DNA from: Melioribacteraceae bacterium
GTDB lineage: Bacteria; Bacteroidota; Ignavibacteria; Ignavibacteriales; Melioribacteraceae
Direction: 5' to 3'
Assembly: GCA_035362835.1 (NCBI GenBank)
Contig: DAOSDY010000001.1
Location: 186,001 to 250,000 of the forward strand
DNA: 64,000 bases
Each line of letters starts with the position of its first letter. Position 1 is the first letter of the stretch. Below are positions 1 through 9,270 of this stretch, piece after piece. Under the pieces are notes generated by a model. It was not told the origin of the DNA. It was given only the letters and a program-made list of their open reading frames with translations, and searched no databases. Position numbers and translations under genes: made by a program.

Positions 1-213
1 ACTGCAAGCGCCGCATATTCCCTCCCGGCAGTCATGTTCAAATGCTACAGGATTTTTTCCATTTGCTTCAAGCTCTTCGTTTAAAATATCGAGCATTTCG
101 AGGAAAGAACTATCGGGTGATATATTTTTAACGTTGAAGGTTTCAAATCCTCCAACAGTTTTAGCGTTCGCCTGACGCCAAATTTTCAGAGTTAGATTCA
201 TATTTCCGCTCAT
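1..213 (-). CDS. sdhB: Succinate dehydrogenase/fumarate reductase iron-sulfur subunit (partial, N-terminal 71 codons)
   Basis: Iron-sulfur subunit that passes electrons between the flavoprotein SdhA and the membrane cytochrome b. Only the N-terminus is in the window; the gene runs off the left edge. Translation of the minus strand starts MSGNMNLTLKIWRQ and reaches the first [2Fe-2S] cysteine motif CREGICGAC (C62, C67, C70) at the edge. Its ATG overlaps the sdhA stop by 4 bases (ATGA, 210-213), a sign of translational coupling in an sdhC-sdhA-sdhB operon. The C-terminal cluster region cannot be seen. Whether the complex runs as succinate dehydrogenase or fumarate reductase cannot be decided from sequence. 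Confidence 0.93.
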   Translation of the reverse strand, partial: MSGNMNLTLKIWRQANAKTVGGFETFNVKNISPDSSFLEMLDILNEELEANGKNPVAFEHDCREGICGACS

Positions 214-2123
214 TTGTAACTCCTTACTGTTGGTTTCAGATACTCAAATTCAAGTTTTTCTTTATGAAGTTTCCATTTTCCGGGTTCAGCAAATTCCCAG
301 GCGGCAACGTAAGCATATTTTTCGTCATCGCGTTTTGCTTCACCGTCTTCATATTGAAACTCCTCACGGAAATGTCCGCCGCAGGATTCTTTGCGGTCGA
401 GTGCGTCAACAGCCATCAGTTCACCTAATTCGAGGAAATCCGCTACTCTACCGGCACGTTCAAGAGCCTGATTCAAATCTTCGGCCGAGCCGGGAACGTT
501 TACGTTTTTCCAGAACTCATCCCTTAAATCCCTTATCTCCTTAATTGCCTCTTTCAGACCTTTTTCATTACGCGCCATTCCGACTTTATTCCACATTATC
601 CTGCCGAGCTGACGGTGAATATCGTCTGTTGTTCTTTTACCTTTTATGGAAAGAAGTTTCTTAGTCATTTCATCAACAGCATCTTTTTCTTTCTGGAATT
701 CCGGATGATCGGTTTTAACGGCCGAAAATTTTGTACCTGCAAGATAGTCGCCGATTGTATACGGGATTACAAAGTAACCGTCCGCGAGGCCCTGCATAAG
801 AGCGCTAGCGCCCAAACGGTTAGCACCGTGATCGGAGAAGTTGGCTTCGCCAAGAACATATAAGCCGGGAATGTTACTCATGAGATTATAATCTACCCAG
901 AGACCGCCCATTGTATAGTGAGGAGCGGGATAGATTCTCATCGGAACCTCCCATGGATTCTCCGCGGTTATCAGTTCATACATTTCGAAAAGGTTTCCGT
1001 ACCGTTCTGCAATTACTTTTTTACCGAGGCGTTTAATTGCATCGGCGAAGTCGAGATAAACCGCCTGACCAGTATCACCGGCACCTTTGCCGGCGTCGCA
1101 GGCTTCTTTAGCCGCGCGTGATGAGATATCGCGTGGAGCCAGATTTCCGTAAGTAGGATATTTTCTTTCGAGTATATAATCTCTTTCAGTTTCCGGGATG
1201 TCACCGGGTTTTCTCTTATCACCCGGTTTTAAGGGAACCCAAACTCTTCCGTCATTACGTAAGCTTTCGCTCATCAATGTTAGTTTGGATTGCTGCTCGC
1301 CATGTAATGGTAAACAAGTTGGGTGAATCTGTGTAAAACAGGGATTAGCAAACAACGCACCTTTTCTATGTGCACGCCAGACTGCAGTTGTGTTACAATT
1401 CATCGCGTTTGTTGAGAGAAAGAAGACTCTCGAATATCCGCCCGTTGCAAGACATACAGCATGAGCGGCATAACTTTCAATTTCACCGGTAACTAAGTTT
1501 CTTGCTACAACACCGCGCGCAGCTCCGTCGATCACTACAAGTCCAAGCATTTCCCGTCGTGTATACTGTTTTATTTTTCCTAATCCAACCTGGCGCGATA
1601 AAGCGCTGTAGGCACCGAGCAGAAGCTGCTGTCCGGTAATACTTCTGGAATAAAATGTTCTTGAAACCAATGCACCGCCGAATGAACGGTTATCGAGGTG
1701 CCCGCCGTATTCTCTTGCAAACGGAACGCCCTGTGCAACGCATTGATCAATAATATTATTACTTACTTCCGCCAGCCTGTAGACGTTTCCTTCGCGGGCT
1801 CTGTAGTCTCCTCCCTTAAGAGTATCGTAGAAAAGACGTTTGATACTATCACCGTCATTCGGATAATTCTTAGCGGCATTAATACCTCCCTGGGCGGCGA
1901 TACTGTGTGCGCGGCGCGGAGAATCGTGGTATGTAAGAACCGTAACATTATATCCTAATTCAGCCATCGAAGCAGCGGCAGAAGCACCGGCTAATCCTGT
2001 TCCGACTACAATTATGTCGTACTTACGCTTATTAGCGGGATTAACCAGCTTCATATTGAATTTATGGTTGGTCCATTTTTCTTCGATTGATCCTTTCGGA
2101 ATTTTTGCGTCTAATTTAGTCAT
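210..2123 (-). CDS. sdhA: Succinate dehydrogenase/fumarate reductase flavoprotein subunit
   Basis: Catalytic flavoprotein (637 aa) interconverting succinate and fumarate on the cytoplasmic face of the inner membrane. The FAD dinucleotide-binding motif VVGTGLAGASAAA lies at residues 39-51. The covalent-FAD histidine region RAHSIAAQGG gives H73. The substrate region HPTCLPLHGE and the late FAD motif HGANRLGASALMQG are intact. Length fits the Bacteroidetes/B. subtilis-type (class B) flavoprotein. The start is ATG at 2123, overlapping the sdhC stop by 4 bases; the stop overlaps the sdhB start. No sign of truncation. Confidence 0.97.
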   Translation of the reverse strand: MTKLDAKIPKGSIEEKWTNHKFNMKLVNPANKRKYDIIVVGTGLAGASAAASMAELGYNVTVLTYHDSPRRAHSIAAQGGINAAKNYPNDGDSIKRLFYDTLKGGDYRAREGNVYRLAEVSNNIIDQCVAQGVPFAREYGGHLDNRSFGGALVSRTFYSRSITGQQLLLGAYSALSRQVGLGKIKQYTRREMLGLVVIDGAARGVVARNLVTGEIESYAAHAVCLATGGYSRVFFLSTNAMNCNTTAVWRAHRKGALFANPCFTQIHPTCLPLHGEQQSKLTLMSESLRNDGRVWVPLKPGDKRKPGDIPETERDYILERKYPTYGNLAPRDISSRAAKEACDAGKGAGDTGQAVYLDFADAIKRLGKKVIAERYGNLFEMYELITAENPWEVPMRIYPAPHYTMGGLWVDYNLMSNIPGLYVLGEANFSDHGANRLGASALMQGLADGYFVIPYTIGDYLAGTKFSAVKTDHPEFQKEKDAVDEMTKKLLSIKGKRTTDDIHRQLGRIMWNKVGMARNEKGLKEAIKEIRDLRDEFWKNVNVPGSAEDLNQALERAGRVADFLELGELMAVDALDRKESCGGHFREEFQYEDGEAKRDDEKYAYVAAWEFAEPGKWKLHKEKLEFEYLKPTVRSYK

Positions 2124-2788
2124 AGGTTACCTCCGAAAAATAAAAAGTAGATTGGGATAGAGGCAAAACCGATTACCATTACAAGAGTGTATATGAATCC
2201 GAGTTTTTCAATAATCGGGAAATATTTTTTATTGTTCCATCCGAACGTCTGAAAAGCACTCTGGAATCCATGATTTAAATGGAATCCTAAAAGTATCATT
2301 GCAGCGACATAAAGTATTGAATAGAAAGGATCACTGAATGCCTCCGCAACTATCTGGTAATATTTATGTTCGTCGGCAAGCGGATGGCCCAGGTTAAAAG
2401 AAACCCAGAATGTTCTTAGGTGAACAACAAGAAAGATGAATATGATGGAACCTGTAACAAACATTGTTCTGGAAAAGAGGTCCGAATTAGCCGATGCGGC
2501 ATTAACTTTATACCCAACAGGGCGTGCCTTCTTATTTTCGTACCAGAGCCTCACACCGTTAAAGATGTGAAGAATAAAAATCAGAACCAGTACTAATTCA
2601 ATTATCCTAACGAGCGGTTTGATTGTTTCAAGATTTTTAACGACTGTATCGAATAACTCAGGTCCGCCGTACAAAGTAAGATTATTAATGAGGTGAATGA
2701 TGAGGAAAAGGAGGAGGCAGATTCCGGTTACAGCCATTACAAATTTTTTACCGATCGAGGAGTTTAATGCTCTAAAAATCCAGCCCAT
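2120..2788 (-). CDS. sdhC: Succinate dehydrogenase/fumarate reductase cytochrome b subunit
   Basis: Di-heme cytochrome b membrane anchor (222 aa) that exchanges electrons between SdhB and the quinone pool. About five hydrophobic helices are visible, with histidines placed as expected for heme ligands (IIHLINN, FILHIFNG, VVHLRTF, GFHLNHG). It is the only membrane subunit, as in the class B (B. subtilis and epsilonproteobacterial type) complexes. It is first in the operon; the promoter should lie in 2789-3000, before the divergent riboswitch. The start is ATG at 2788. Confidence 0.93.
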   Translation of the reverse strand: MGWIFRALNSSIGKKFVMAVTGICLLLFLIIHLINNLTLYGGPELFDTVVKNLETIKPLVRIIELVLVLIFILHIFNGVRLWYENKKARPVGYKVNAASANSDLFSRTMFVTGSIIFIFLVVHLRTFWVSFNLGHPLADEHKYYQIVAEAFSDPFYSILYVAAMILLGFHLNHGFQSAFQTFGWNNKKYFPIIEKLGFIYTLVMVIGFASIPIYFLFFGGNL

Positions 2789-3008
2789 TAAAATTCTCCT
2801 ATGTTAATTAATTCTGTTTGGTGATTTTGGATTTGAATCTGATGATGAAAAAAATTGGTGAATGAGTACACTATGATTTATCAGTTAGTTATTATCTGAA
2901 GGACAAGATAAGTCATTAATGTATTTTTTTCAAAGAGTAAAATTGAATTAAGGAATTAATTTGCTGTTCCGAATTTTCTTTTCTATTTTTTGTCCAAGTT
3001 CTTAAACA
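2789..3008. other. Divergent intergenic region between sdhC and the btuB leader
   Basis: AT-rich stretch with no credible ORF. It must hold the minus-strand sdhCAB promoter and the plus-strand promoter of the riboswitch leader. I could not place either promoter with confidence. Confidence 0.5.
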
Positions 3009-3192
3009 ATTGTCGGTGTCCGTTTTTTGGACTTAATAGGGAAACCGGTTAAAATCCGGTGCTGCCCCGCAACTGTAATTCCGACCCCGATTAATTCGGG
3101 GTAAAAGTTTTCAATCAATTATGTCACTGTCCCTCCAATTCGGGATGGGAAGACGGTTGAAGACCGGAAGAGCCAGGAGACCTGCCGGTAAT
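3009..3192 (+). promoter_or_regulatory. Cobalamin (adenosylcobalamin) riboswitch
   Basis: Conserved B12-box elements occur in order: the TAGGGAAACCGGTTAAAATC segment near 3039, then GCTGCCCCGCAACTGTAA (3061-3078), and the 3' box GAAGAGCCAGGAGACCTGCC (3166-3185). A short hairpin CAGCC-ACCTAC-GGCTG (3203-3218) follows and may be part of the expression platform. It sits about 150 nt upstream of a BtuB-type receptor, the classic arrangement in which B12 represses synthesis of its own outer-membrane importer. Edges are approximate. Absence of a strong T-run before the gene suggests translational control, which is inference. Confidence 0.92.
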
Positions 3193-3345
3193 AAATAAAT
3201 AACAGCCACCTACGGCTGCCTTCGCGGGTAAGGTTTTGCATGAGAAATTCTATTTCAATCACTTCTTATCAATTGTTAACCCACGAAGTTACATCTTTAA
3301 ATCCGGTTACGGTTTATCCGTACCTTAATCCAAGGAGTAACTTCC

Positions 3346-5265
3346 ATGTTAAAAAAAATTATTGTAACACTAACTCTCTTTTCAATTCCCGTTTCGGCAC
3401 AGAACGATACGCTAAAAACTATTCTCCGGGATGTGGTAATCTCGGCCAACCGGACTGAGACACCATATTATACCATAGCAAGTTCTGTATCCGTAATTAC
3501 AGCCGAAGAAATTTCGAGGAAGAATTATTACTCGATAGTAGATCTTCTCCGAGAAATTCCGGGATTAAGCATTGTACAGCAGGGCGGGCCCGGGAAATTA
3601 TCGAATGTTTTTATGCGCGGTGCAAATTCCAACCATACACTTGTACTTCTTGACGGAATTGAAATGAACGATCCCTCCTCTCCGAACAATGCGTTCGATT
3701 TCTCCTCGCTGTCAATCTATGATATTGACCGCATTGAAATTGTAAGAGGCCCTCAGAGTACATTGTACGGTTCCGACGCGATTGCCGGTGTTGTAAATAT
3801 TTATTCTAAAACCGGTAAAAGCAGCCGTCATTATAATCTTCAGACTGAAGGAGGTTCGAATAATTTTTTTAGAGCCGGCCTCAGCACTTCCGGGCAGTTG
3901 GGTCTAGTGGATTATTTTTTTGCATTTAACAGACTTGCCGGTGACGGAATTTCCGCGAGCAATTCAAAGTACGGCAACAGTGAAAAGGACGGATTTTTGA
4001 TTAGTAATTTTTCTGCAGGGATCGGATTCAATCTTCATGAAAGCGGAAAAATTGATCTTCTCTATAAATTCAATAAACACAATAGCGACCTCGATCAGAG
4101 CGAGAAACTCGGCGATGATCCGAATTTCAACTACAGGACGGAAGAAAAGATTCTAAAAATCGGATACAGTCTTAATTCTTTTAACGAAAAATGGGAGAAG
4201 CAGTTCAGCGCTTCTGTTATCCGCCGCTACAGTAACGCATTCGACGGTTTCGATAATCTTCATCCATTACAATACTCCGACAGTTACAACCGTTCCGAAA
4301 GGATAAAGTTAGGCTGGCAGAACAATTTCAGGTTCCTGGAGAATCACCTCATCTCAATCGGGATTGAAGCCGAGAAAGAGAAAGCAAATACAAGTTATAT
4401 AAGCGAAAGCATGTGGGGTCCATACTCAAGTATATTTCCGGAAAAGTCCGTCACTACAACCGGAATTTATTTTCAGGACCAGGTAAATCTTTTCAACACA
4501 TTATTCGCGTCAATCGGATTACGAATAGATAAGCACCAGAGATTCGGAAATCAAACTACCTACCGTTTTGCCCCGGCATATTATATTGAAGAAATAGGAA
4601 TGAAATTAAAATTCACTTACGGTACAGGATTCAAAGCCCCCTCTCTCTATTATCTTTATGATCCGATGTTCGGAAATCCGGACCTTAAACCGGAAAAGAG
4701 CAGAGGATTAGATCTCGGTTTCGAAAAATATTTTAATAATGATAGAATTGTAGTCGGTATAACTTACTTCGATTTACTGATTGACAATCTGTTCGGCTTC
4801 GATTCAAACTTTAGAACAATAAACATAGCCAGAGCATCATCAAAAGGATTTGAATTCAATTTTGAATTGAGAAACAGCGGAGATTTTTCTGCCGCAGCGA
4901 ATTATACTTTTACAGAAACCAGAGATCTTTTTGAGGGGAGCCAGGATTTTAACAAACAGTTGTTAAGACGGCCCAAACATCAGCTCTCGGTCAATTTAAA
5001 TTACCGGTTGAATGAGAAGTTTAATCTGAATTCAACTTTCCGGTATTCCGGGCAAAGAGATGATAAAGATTTTTCAGGATTCCTTTCCAGGCGAATAACA
5101 ATGCCGGATTATTTTCTGGTAAATCTCGCAGCATCTTACAGGATTACGGATTTTCTGATAATTACGGGAAAACTGGAGAATTTATTAGACAAGGAATACG
5201 AAGAGGTTTTATACTACGGTACACCGGGCAGGACTTTCTATTTGGGACTTAATTTTAATTTATAG
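3346..5265 (+). CDS. btuB: BtuB-type TonB-dependent receptor (cobalamin uptake)
   Basis: Outer-membrane beta-barrel receptor (639 aa) that imports cobalamin or a related corrinoid with TonB energy. A signal peptide ends near residue 18 (IPVSAQ). The TonB-box-like stretch RDVVISANRTET is followed by the plug domain with IDRIEIVRGPQSTLYGSDAI, then a C-terminal barrel ending LGLNFNL with terminal aromatic/hydrophobic residues. The start is set by AAGGAG (about 3332) upstream of the ATG. The substrate call rests mainly on the cobalamin riboswitch in its leader. No btuF/btuCD genes are in the window. Confidence 0.9.
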   Translation: MLKKIIVTLTLFSIPVSAQNDTLKTILRDVVISANRTETPYYTIASSVSVITAEEISRKNYYSIVDLLREIPGLSIVQQGGPGKLSNVFMRGANSNHTLVLLDGIEMNDPSSPNNAFDFSSLSIYDIDRIEIVRGPQSTLYGSDAIAGVVNIYSKTGKSSRHYNLQTEGGSNNFFRAGLSTSGQLGLVDYFFAFNRLAGDGISASNSKYGNSEKDGFLISNFSAGIGFNLHESGKIDLLYKFNKHNSDLDQSEKLGDDPNFNYRTEEKILKIGYSLNSFNEKWEKQFSASVIRRYSNAFDGFDNLHPLQYSDSYNRSERIKLGWQNNFRFLENHLISIGIEAEKEKANTSYISESMWGPYSSIFPEKSVTTTGIYFQDQVNLFNTLFASIGLRIDKHQRFGNQTTYRFAPAYYIEEIGMKLKFTYGTGFKAPSLYYLYDPMFGNPDLKPEKSRGLDLGFEKYFNNDRIVVGITYFDLLIDNLFGFDSNFRTINIARASSKGFEFNFELRNSGDFSAAANYTFTETRDLFEGSQDFNKQLLRRPKHQLSVNLNYRLNEKFNLNSTFRYSGQRDDKDFSGFLSRRITMPDYFLVNLAASYRITDFLIITGKLENLLDKEYEEVLYYGTPGRTFYLGLNFNL

Positions 5266-5278
5266 ATGTGAAAAAGGA

Positions 5279-5306
5279 ATCGGGGCGGAGATAAATTCGT
5301 CCCGAT
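5279..5306. terminator. Bidirectional intrinsic terminator between btuB and the pseudouridine synthase
   Basis: An 11-bp stem (ATCGGGGCGGA / TTCGTCCCGAT, with G-U pairs) and a GATAAA loop lie between two convergent genes. On the minus strand it is followed directly by CCTTTTT; on the plus strand by a weaker T-rich stretch (5320-5330). Confidence 0.8.
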
Positions 5307-5320
5307 CCTTAGACAGAAAT

Positions 5321-5911
5321 TTATTTTTTAAGATCCTCTATTTCCCGGCGTGTAAGTTCTCTAACATCTCCTGACTTCATCCCATCAATAGTCAGATTTT
5401 TTATTCTTACCCTGACAAGCCTGAGAGTAGGGTGTCCGACAGCGGCGGTCATTTTCCTTACCTGCCTGTTTCTTCCTTCAGTAATAACAAGGCTAATCCA
5501 TGTATCGGGTATATTTTTCCGCACCCTGATCGGCGGTACACGTGGTTCAAAACCAGGATTGTCAATCATTCCAGCCCTGGCCGGTAAAGTCTTTTTCCCT
5601 TCAATAACAACACCGTTTTCAAGTTTTAGAAGAGTTTTCCCGTCTGGAATTCCTTCCACCTGAACAAAATATTCTTTTTCATGCCGGTTCTTTGGATTAA
5701 GAAGGTAGTCGGTCAGCATTTTATCATTAGTAAGTATCAGAAGGCCTTCGCTGTCCATATCGAGCCGGCCTACCGGATAAACATTCTCGGGGAAATTATA
5801 TACCGATTTAATTGTCTTTCTGCCTTCTGGATCGGTAAACTGGGACAATACCCCGTACGGTTTATAGATGATAAAATATTTCTTAGGCAATAATATAGAA
5901 CCAGCACTCAT
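5321..5911 (-). CDS. RNA pseudouridine synthase, RsuA/RluE family
   Basis: Isomerises a uridine in ribosomal RNA to pseudouridine. The 196-aa protein is the catalytic domain only: IYKPYGVLSQF at the start, the catalytic-aspartate motif GRLDMDSEGLLILTND, and the late motif ITEGRNRQVRKMTAAVGHPT. No N-terminal S4 RNA-binding domain is present, which fits RluE (23S rRNA) better than RsuA or RluB. The exact target uridine is not readable from sequence. It is convergent with btuB across a shared terminator. Start ATG at 5911. Confidence 0.9.
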   Translation of the reverse strand: MSAGSILLPKKYFIIYKPYGVLSQFTDPEGRKTIKSVYNFPENVYPVGRLDMDSEGLLILTNDKMLTDYLLNPKNRHEKEYFVQVEGIPDGKTLLKLENGVVIEGKKTLPARAGMIDNPGFEPRVPPIRVRKNIPDTWISLVITEGRNRQVRKMTAAVGHPTLRLVRVRIKNLTIDGMKSGDVRELTRREIEDLKK

Positions 5912-5945
5912 AAGGTTTTCTCTTGACCAGAAAAGAGCGGATTAG

Positions 5946-7313
5946 TTACATGCTTGTAAAAATGAAAACCGTATTGGAAGGGATTTCAAATTCGAAACCT
6001 TTTCCAAGATCTGCCGTAAAAGATTCTGAATGTACCGGGAATCCTCTCGCATCGGTTTTCATTTCTTTTTCATTAAAAACAAATTTCTTCAGATTATATT
6101 CTTTTTCTTCATCTACTCTCAAAAATATTTTAAGGGGAGCCGGATTAATATTAACAATTGAGAAAGACCATTCAGTCTTACCGTTTTTAATAATTCTGGA
6201 TCCTAAAGCTCTAACATTAATTGATCTCGAACGGATTTTAAATATATCTGATCCCGCGGGGAAATATCTGGTCAGCAAAGACCATGTGTAAAACCAGGGC
6301 CTCAGCTTCATTCCGTTCTTTTTATCCGTCCACATTCCCCATTTAAAATCGGGGTGACTGTTGTCATCGAGCATCCAGGCGAGAACGGCATGAGCACCGG
6401 AATGGACCGCCTGAATAGCGAAATCAGTCATGAATACTCCGTAATAGTAAGCATCTATCTGTGTGCTAATAGCGGCAGACTGACCGTCGCGCATACCGGC
6501 TTCGGTGACAAAGAAGAGTTTTTGCGGGGATTTCATATCGAGAGATCTTGCATAATTCCAGAGCTGGGTTAAATCGGTCTGGACACTTCCGAGAGCAGTC
6601 CGGTCTTTCCAAGCATACATATGTACGTCATACACATCAAAAATATATCTTGCTTCGTCAACTGTGTTGTAAAACCATTCATTGTCGTTACTCTGCCCCG
6701 GCCCTATGATTTTAATTTTTTTATCAAGCTCTTTATCTTTAAATATCTGGAATAAATTTTCAGCACCGTTGCGCCATCTTTCAAAGTTGCCTACTTCATA
6801 ATTCGGTTCGTTAACAAGTCCGAAATATTTTATGCAGGAGAACCCTTTAGTATTGACCAAGTAGTCGAGATAGGTTCCAATAACTTCGGCGTAGAGCGGG
6901 TTATCCATTTTCTCAATTCCATCAACAGCCAGCCAATCAACTTCAATTCCCCAATCAGATAAGACAACATCGATATTGTTTTTCTGACAGAATTCGAGAT
7001 GGCGGTAAAGAAGCTCCATATCCCTGTTATTCCAATCGTAGCCGAGGGATTGGCTGAAGCACCACCTTGTCTGCATCATAATTCTGACGACAGGCATTCG
7101 CATCCATTTAATTCTTTCTGCGATCAGTTCAAAATCCTCTTGAGTAACTCCATTTAGATCGTAAGCTCTTGAATCCCACTCGGCACCGAAACCGACAAAA
7201 TTTTTAACAGGTTGACTCGGATAACTGATTATGAGATTTATCCGGTCATCGGATTGAGCGAAAGTATTGAATGCAAATAGCAGCAGAGATAGTACTATTG
7301 ATTTCCGGATCAT
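5946..7313 (-). CDS. Secreted clan GH-A glycoside hydrolase
   Basis: Exported (beta/alpha)8-barrel glycosidase, 455 aa from the chosen start. The ATG at 7313 gives a clean signal peptide (residues 1-20, ending FNTFAQ); the frame is open further upstream but would overlap the kinase gene and bury the signal. FGLVNEPN holds the predicted acid/base E169 and FFVTEAGM the predicted nucleophile E271, the clan GH-A pattern. The opening GFGAEWDS and the C-terminal beta-sandwich-like part recall GH30/GH39/GH5. I cannot fix the family or substrate. It follows the two-component genes and lies downstream of the pectin locus, so a plant-polysaccharide substrate is likely. Confidence 0.75.
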   Translation of the reverse strand: MIRKSIVLSLLLFAFNTFAQSDDRINLIISYPSQPVKNFVGFGAEWDSRAYDLNGVTQEDFELIAERIKWMRMPVVRIMMQTRWCFSQSLGYDWNNRDMELLYRHLEFCQKNNIDVVLSDWGIEVDWLAVDGIEKMDNPLYAEVIGTYLDYLVNTKGFSCIKYFGLVNEPNYEVGNFERWRNGAENLFQIFKDKELDKKIKIIGPGQSNDNEWFYNTVDEARYIFDVYDVHMYAWKDRTALGSVQTDLTQLWNYARSLDMKSPQKLFFVTEAGMRDGQSAAISTQIDAYYYGVFMTDFAIQAVHSGAHAVLAWMLDDNSHPDFKWGMWTDKKNGMKLRPWFYTWSLLTRYFPAGSDIFKIRSRSINVRALGSRIIKNGKTEWSFSIVNINPAPLKIFLRVDEEKEYNLKKFVFNEKEMKTDARGFPVHSESFTADLGKGFEFEIPSNTVFIFTSM

Positions 7314-7362
7314 ATGTAGGCCAGATTTAATTGAAAGAAAAATTAACGAATGGTATTTAGCA

Positions 7363-8565
7363 TTAAGCGGAAAATAAATCAAGAGGTTGTGCCTGATCGC
7401 TTGACTGGCTTCGGAACCTTGGAAGTGTAAAACGGAAGGAAGAACCGGCACCAGGAGTACTTTCCACCCAGATGCTTCCTCCGTGCCTTTCAACCATTTC
7501 TTTACAAAGAGTTAAACCGAGCCCTGTTCCCTGTTCGTTTGCAGTTCCACGTGTACTGTACTGAATTCCGATCGAAAATATCTTGCCGATATCCTCCTGA
7601 GAAATACCGATACCATTATCAATAACATTTACCACATAAAAATTTCCGGCAAGTGAAGCGCGCACTTTAACATATCCGTCCTGCCTTGTAAATTTAACGG
7701 CATTACTAAGAAGATTATGAAGGACCGACCGGAGCATATTAGGATCCGCAAATACATGGCAATCGATCGCGACCTCATTATGGACAGATATATTTTTATT
7801 GGATGAATTAATAAGCAATAGATTTTTCACCGCTTCAACTTCATCACGAAGAACAATCTTCTCGGGCATAAAATCGATCCTGTGTGTTTGAAGTCTAGAC
7901 CACTCCAGAACATTAATTAATAGGTTATAAATGTGGAGCGAGGTATTACGAATCTCTTTAATTATATTCTTTCTCTGTTCATCACTCATCGAATCAAAAT
8001 CCTCAGTGATCATTTCCGTAAATCCGAGTAATCCCTGAAAAGGGCTTTTAAGGTCGTGTGATATTATAGAGAAGAATTTATCTTTCGCAAGATTCATTTC
8101 CTTCAGCTGTTCGGTTTGCTCCATCAATCTTTCTTCGGCTTCCTTACGCATTTTGATTTCTTCGATCAGATTAGCGTTAATTTTAATTAATTCGTGAGTT
8201 CTCAAACCGACCTGCTCTTCAAGCTCTTTCCTTTTGCGCTTTACTACTATAAAACAGATATGGATAATGAAATAGACCAGCGCAACAATTGATGCACCTA
8301 TAAATATTTTGAACCAGATTGAATTAAACACCTGATACGTGGTTAAAGTATTAGAGAAAGCAGGAATAGAACTGACATTAACAGATACCTGGTTCAACCG
8401 GACAGAATTGAAGTTTGCATTACAAGAAGCAGGATCAATTTGTTTAAATGGATGAATTCCATTAGCAACGGTTGCTGAATGAAGAGTTAGAAAAAGCCAG
8501 AGTAATCCCTGCGGGATGAGGACAGGAGTTCTTCTCCGAATTTTAGTTGCCGGAAATAATTTCAT
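7363..8565 (-). CDS. Sensor histidine kinase
   Basis: Membrane histidine kinase (400 aa). A first hydrophobic segment (about 17-35), a short outer loop of about 45 residues and a second membrane helix (about 85-108) are followed by a coiled coil (110-160). HisKA contains FSIISHDLKSPF with phosphorylated H170. The ATPase domain has NLLSNAVKF (N288), DNGIGI (D316) and GTGLGLTLC (346-354), then ends in a standard FRFTLP strand. It lacks the large periplasmic propeller of hybrid polysaccharide sensors although its linker and kinase resemble theirs. A single-domain response regulator is just upstream (193-bp gap). The signal sensed is unknown. Confidence 0.9.
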   Translation of the reverse strand: MKLFPATKIRRRTPVLIPQGLLWLFLTLHSATVANGIHPFKQIDPASCNANFNSVRLNQVSVNVSSIPAFSNTLTTYQVFNSIWFKIFIGASIVALVYFIIHICFIVVKRKRKELEEQVGLRTHELIKINANLIEEIKMRKEAEERLMEQTEQLKEMNLAKDKFFSIISHDLKSPFQGLLGFTEMITEDFDSMSDEQRKNIIKEIRNTSLHIYNLLINVLEWSRLQTHRIDFMPEKIVLRDEVEAVKNLLLINSSNKNISVHNEVAIDCHVFADPNMLRSVLHNLLSNAVKFTRQDGYVKVRASLAGNFYVVNVIDNGIGISQEDIGKIFSIGIQYSTRGTANEQGTGLGLTLCKEMVERHGGSIWVESTPGAGSSFRFTLPRFRSQSSDQAQPLDLFSA

Positions 8566-8758
8566 TAACTGAACGCTTTTATTGCCTTTGGATGTTCAAA
8601 ATTCATACCGGGCGATAACAATGCGAAAAGTAAAATATGGAAGTGAAAATCAAGTAAAAGAGACAGGTAAAGTCTACATCGCACTATTTGAATTCCCCTC
8701 AATAATAAATCCTTTTATAATTGAATATAAGTAAATGAGTTTATTCGTTATAAAAAGA

Positions 8759-9133
8759 TTATTTCTTTTTTTCAACTGCTTTTAACAGGATCTGAATTAA
8801 CCGGGACGATTCAACCGGTTTTGTAAGAAAATCGTCGACGCCGGCAGAAATAGCATTCTCCCGATCCTGAGGAAATGCATGTGCAGTTAAACAGATCACC
8901 GGAATATTTTTAAAGTCATTGTCGTTCTTAATTTCTCTTGTAAGCTGCAGCCCGTCCTTAATCCCTTTAAGTGAAATATCCATCAGAATAATGTCGAACT
9001 TGTATTTTCTCAGCAGTTTATAAAATGTGTCATCATTATCGCAAACCTGAACATCAAAATAAGTCGCGAACATTTTCTTATAAATGTTCTGTGTGTTTTT
9101 ATCGTCTTCTACCAGTAATAATTTTTTGTTCAT
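8759..9133 (-). CDS. Single-domain response regulator (receiver only)
   Basis: A 124-aa CheY-like receiver: acidic pair D10/D11, phospho-acceptor D52 (ILMDISL), switch residue T83 (CLTAHAF) and K105 (LTKPV). There is no output domain, so it must act by protein contact or pass phosphate on. It is the first gene of a unit that continues with the histidine kinase. The terminator at 9197-9220 separates it from the upstream pectin operon. Start ATG at 9133. Confidence 0.92.
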   Translation of the reverse strand: MNKKLLLVEDDKNTQNIYKKMFATYFDVQVCDNDDTFYKLLRKYKFDIILMDISLKGIKDGLQLTREIKNDNDFKNIPVICLTAHAFPQDRENAISAGVDDFLTKPVESSRLIQILLKAVEKKK

Positions 9134-9196
9134 ATTAGCAATCTGTCAATCCAATTAATAATAGACACCCTGTAAAATACACGGAATTAATTTGCC

Positions 9197-9220
9197 AAAA
9201 AAAACAGTTAGTTGCTAACT
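9197..9220 (-). terminator. Intrinsic terminator after the pectin/hexuronate operon
   Basis: Perfect 6-bp stem AGTTAG-CAA-CTAACT (9206-9220, read on the minus strand) followed by G and eight T. It lies 50 bp after the PL10 stop. A T-run also follows on the plus strand, so it could work both ways. Confidence 0.8.
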
Positions 9221-9270
9221 TAAATTTTTTTTAATTGTGATTTTAATTACAAAGCTTAAAAAACCGGAGA

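Noticed and set aside
3240..3458. Small plus-strand ORF between the riboswitch and btuB
   Set aside because: It overlaps the btuB start out of frame, has no ribosome binding site, and covers leader RNA sequence.
7314..7493. N-terminal extension of the GH-A glycosidase
   Set aside because: It would overlap the kinase gene by over 100 bases and place the signal peptide at residue 61; ATG 7313 is far better.
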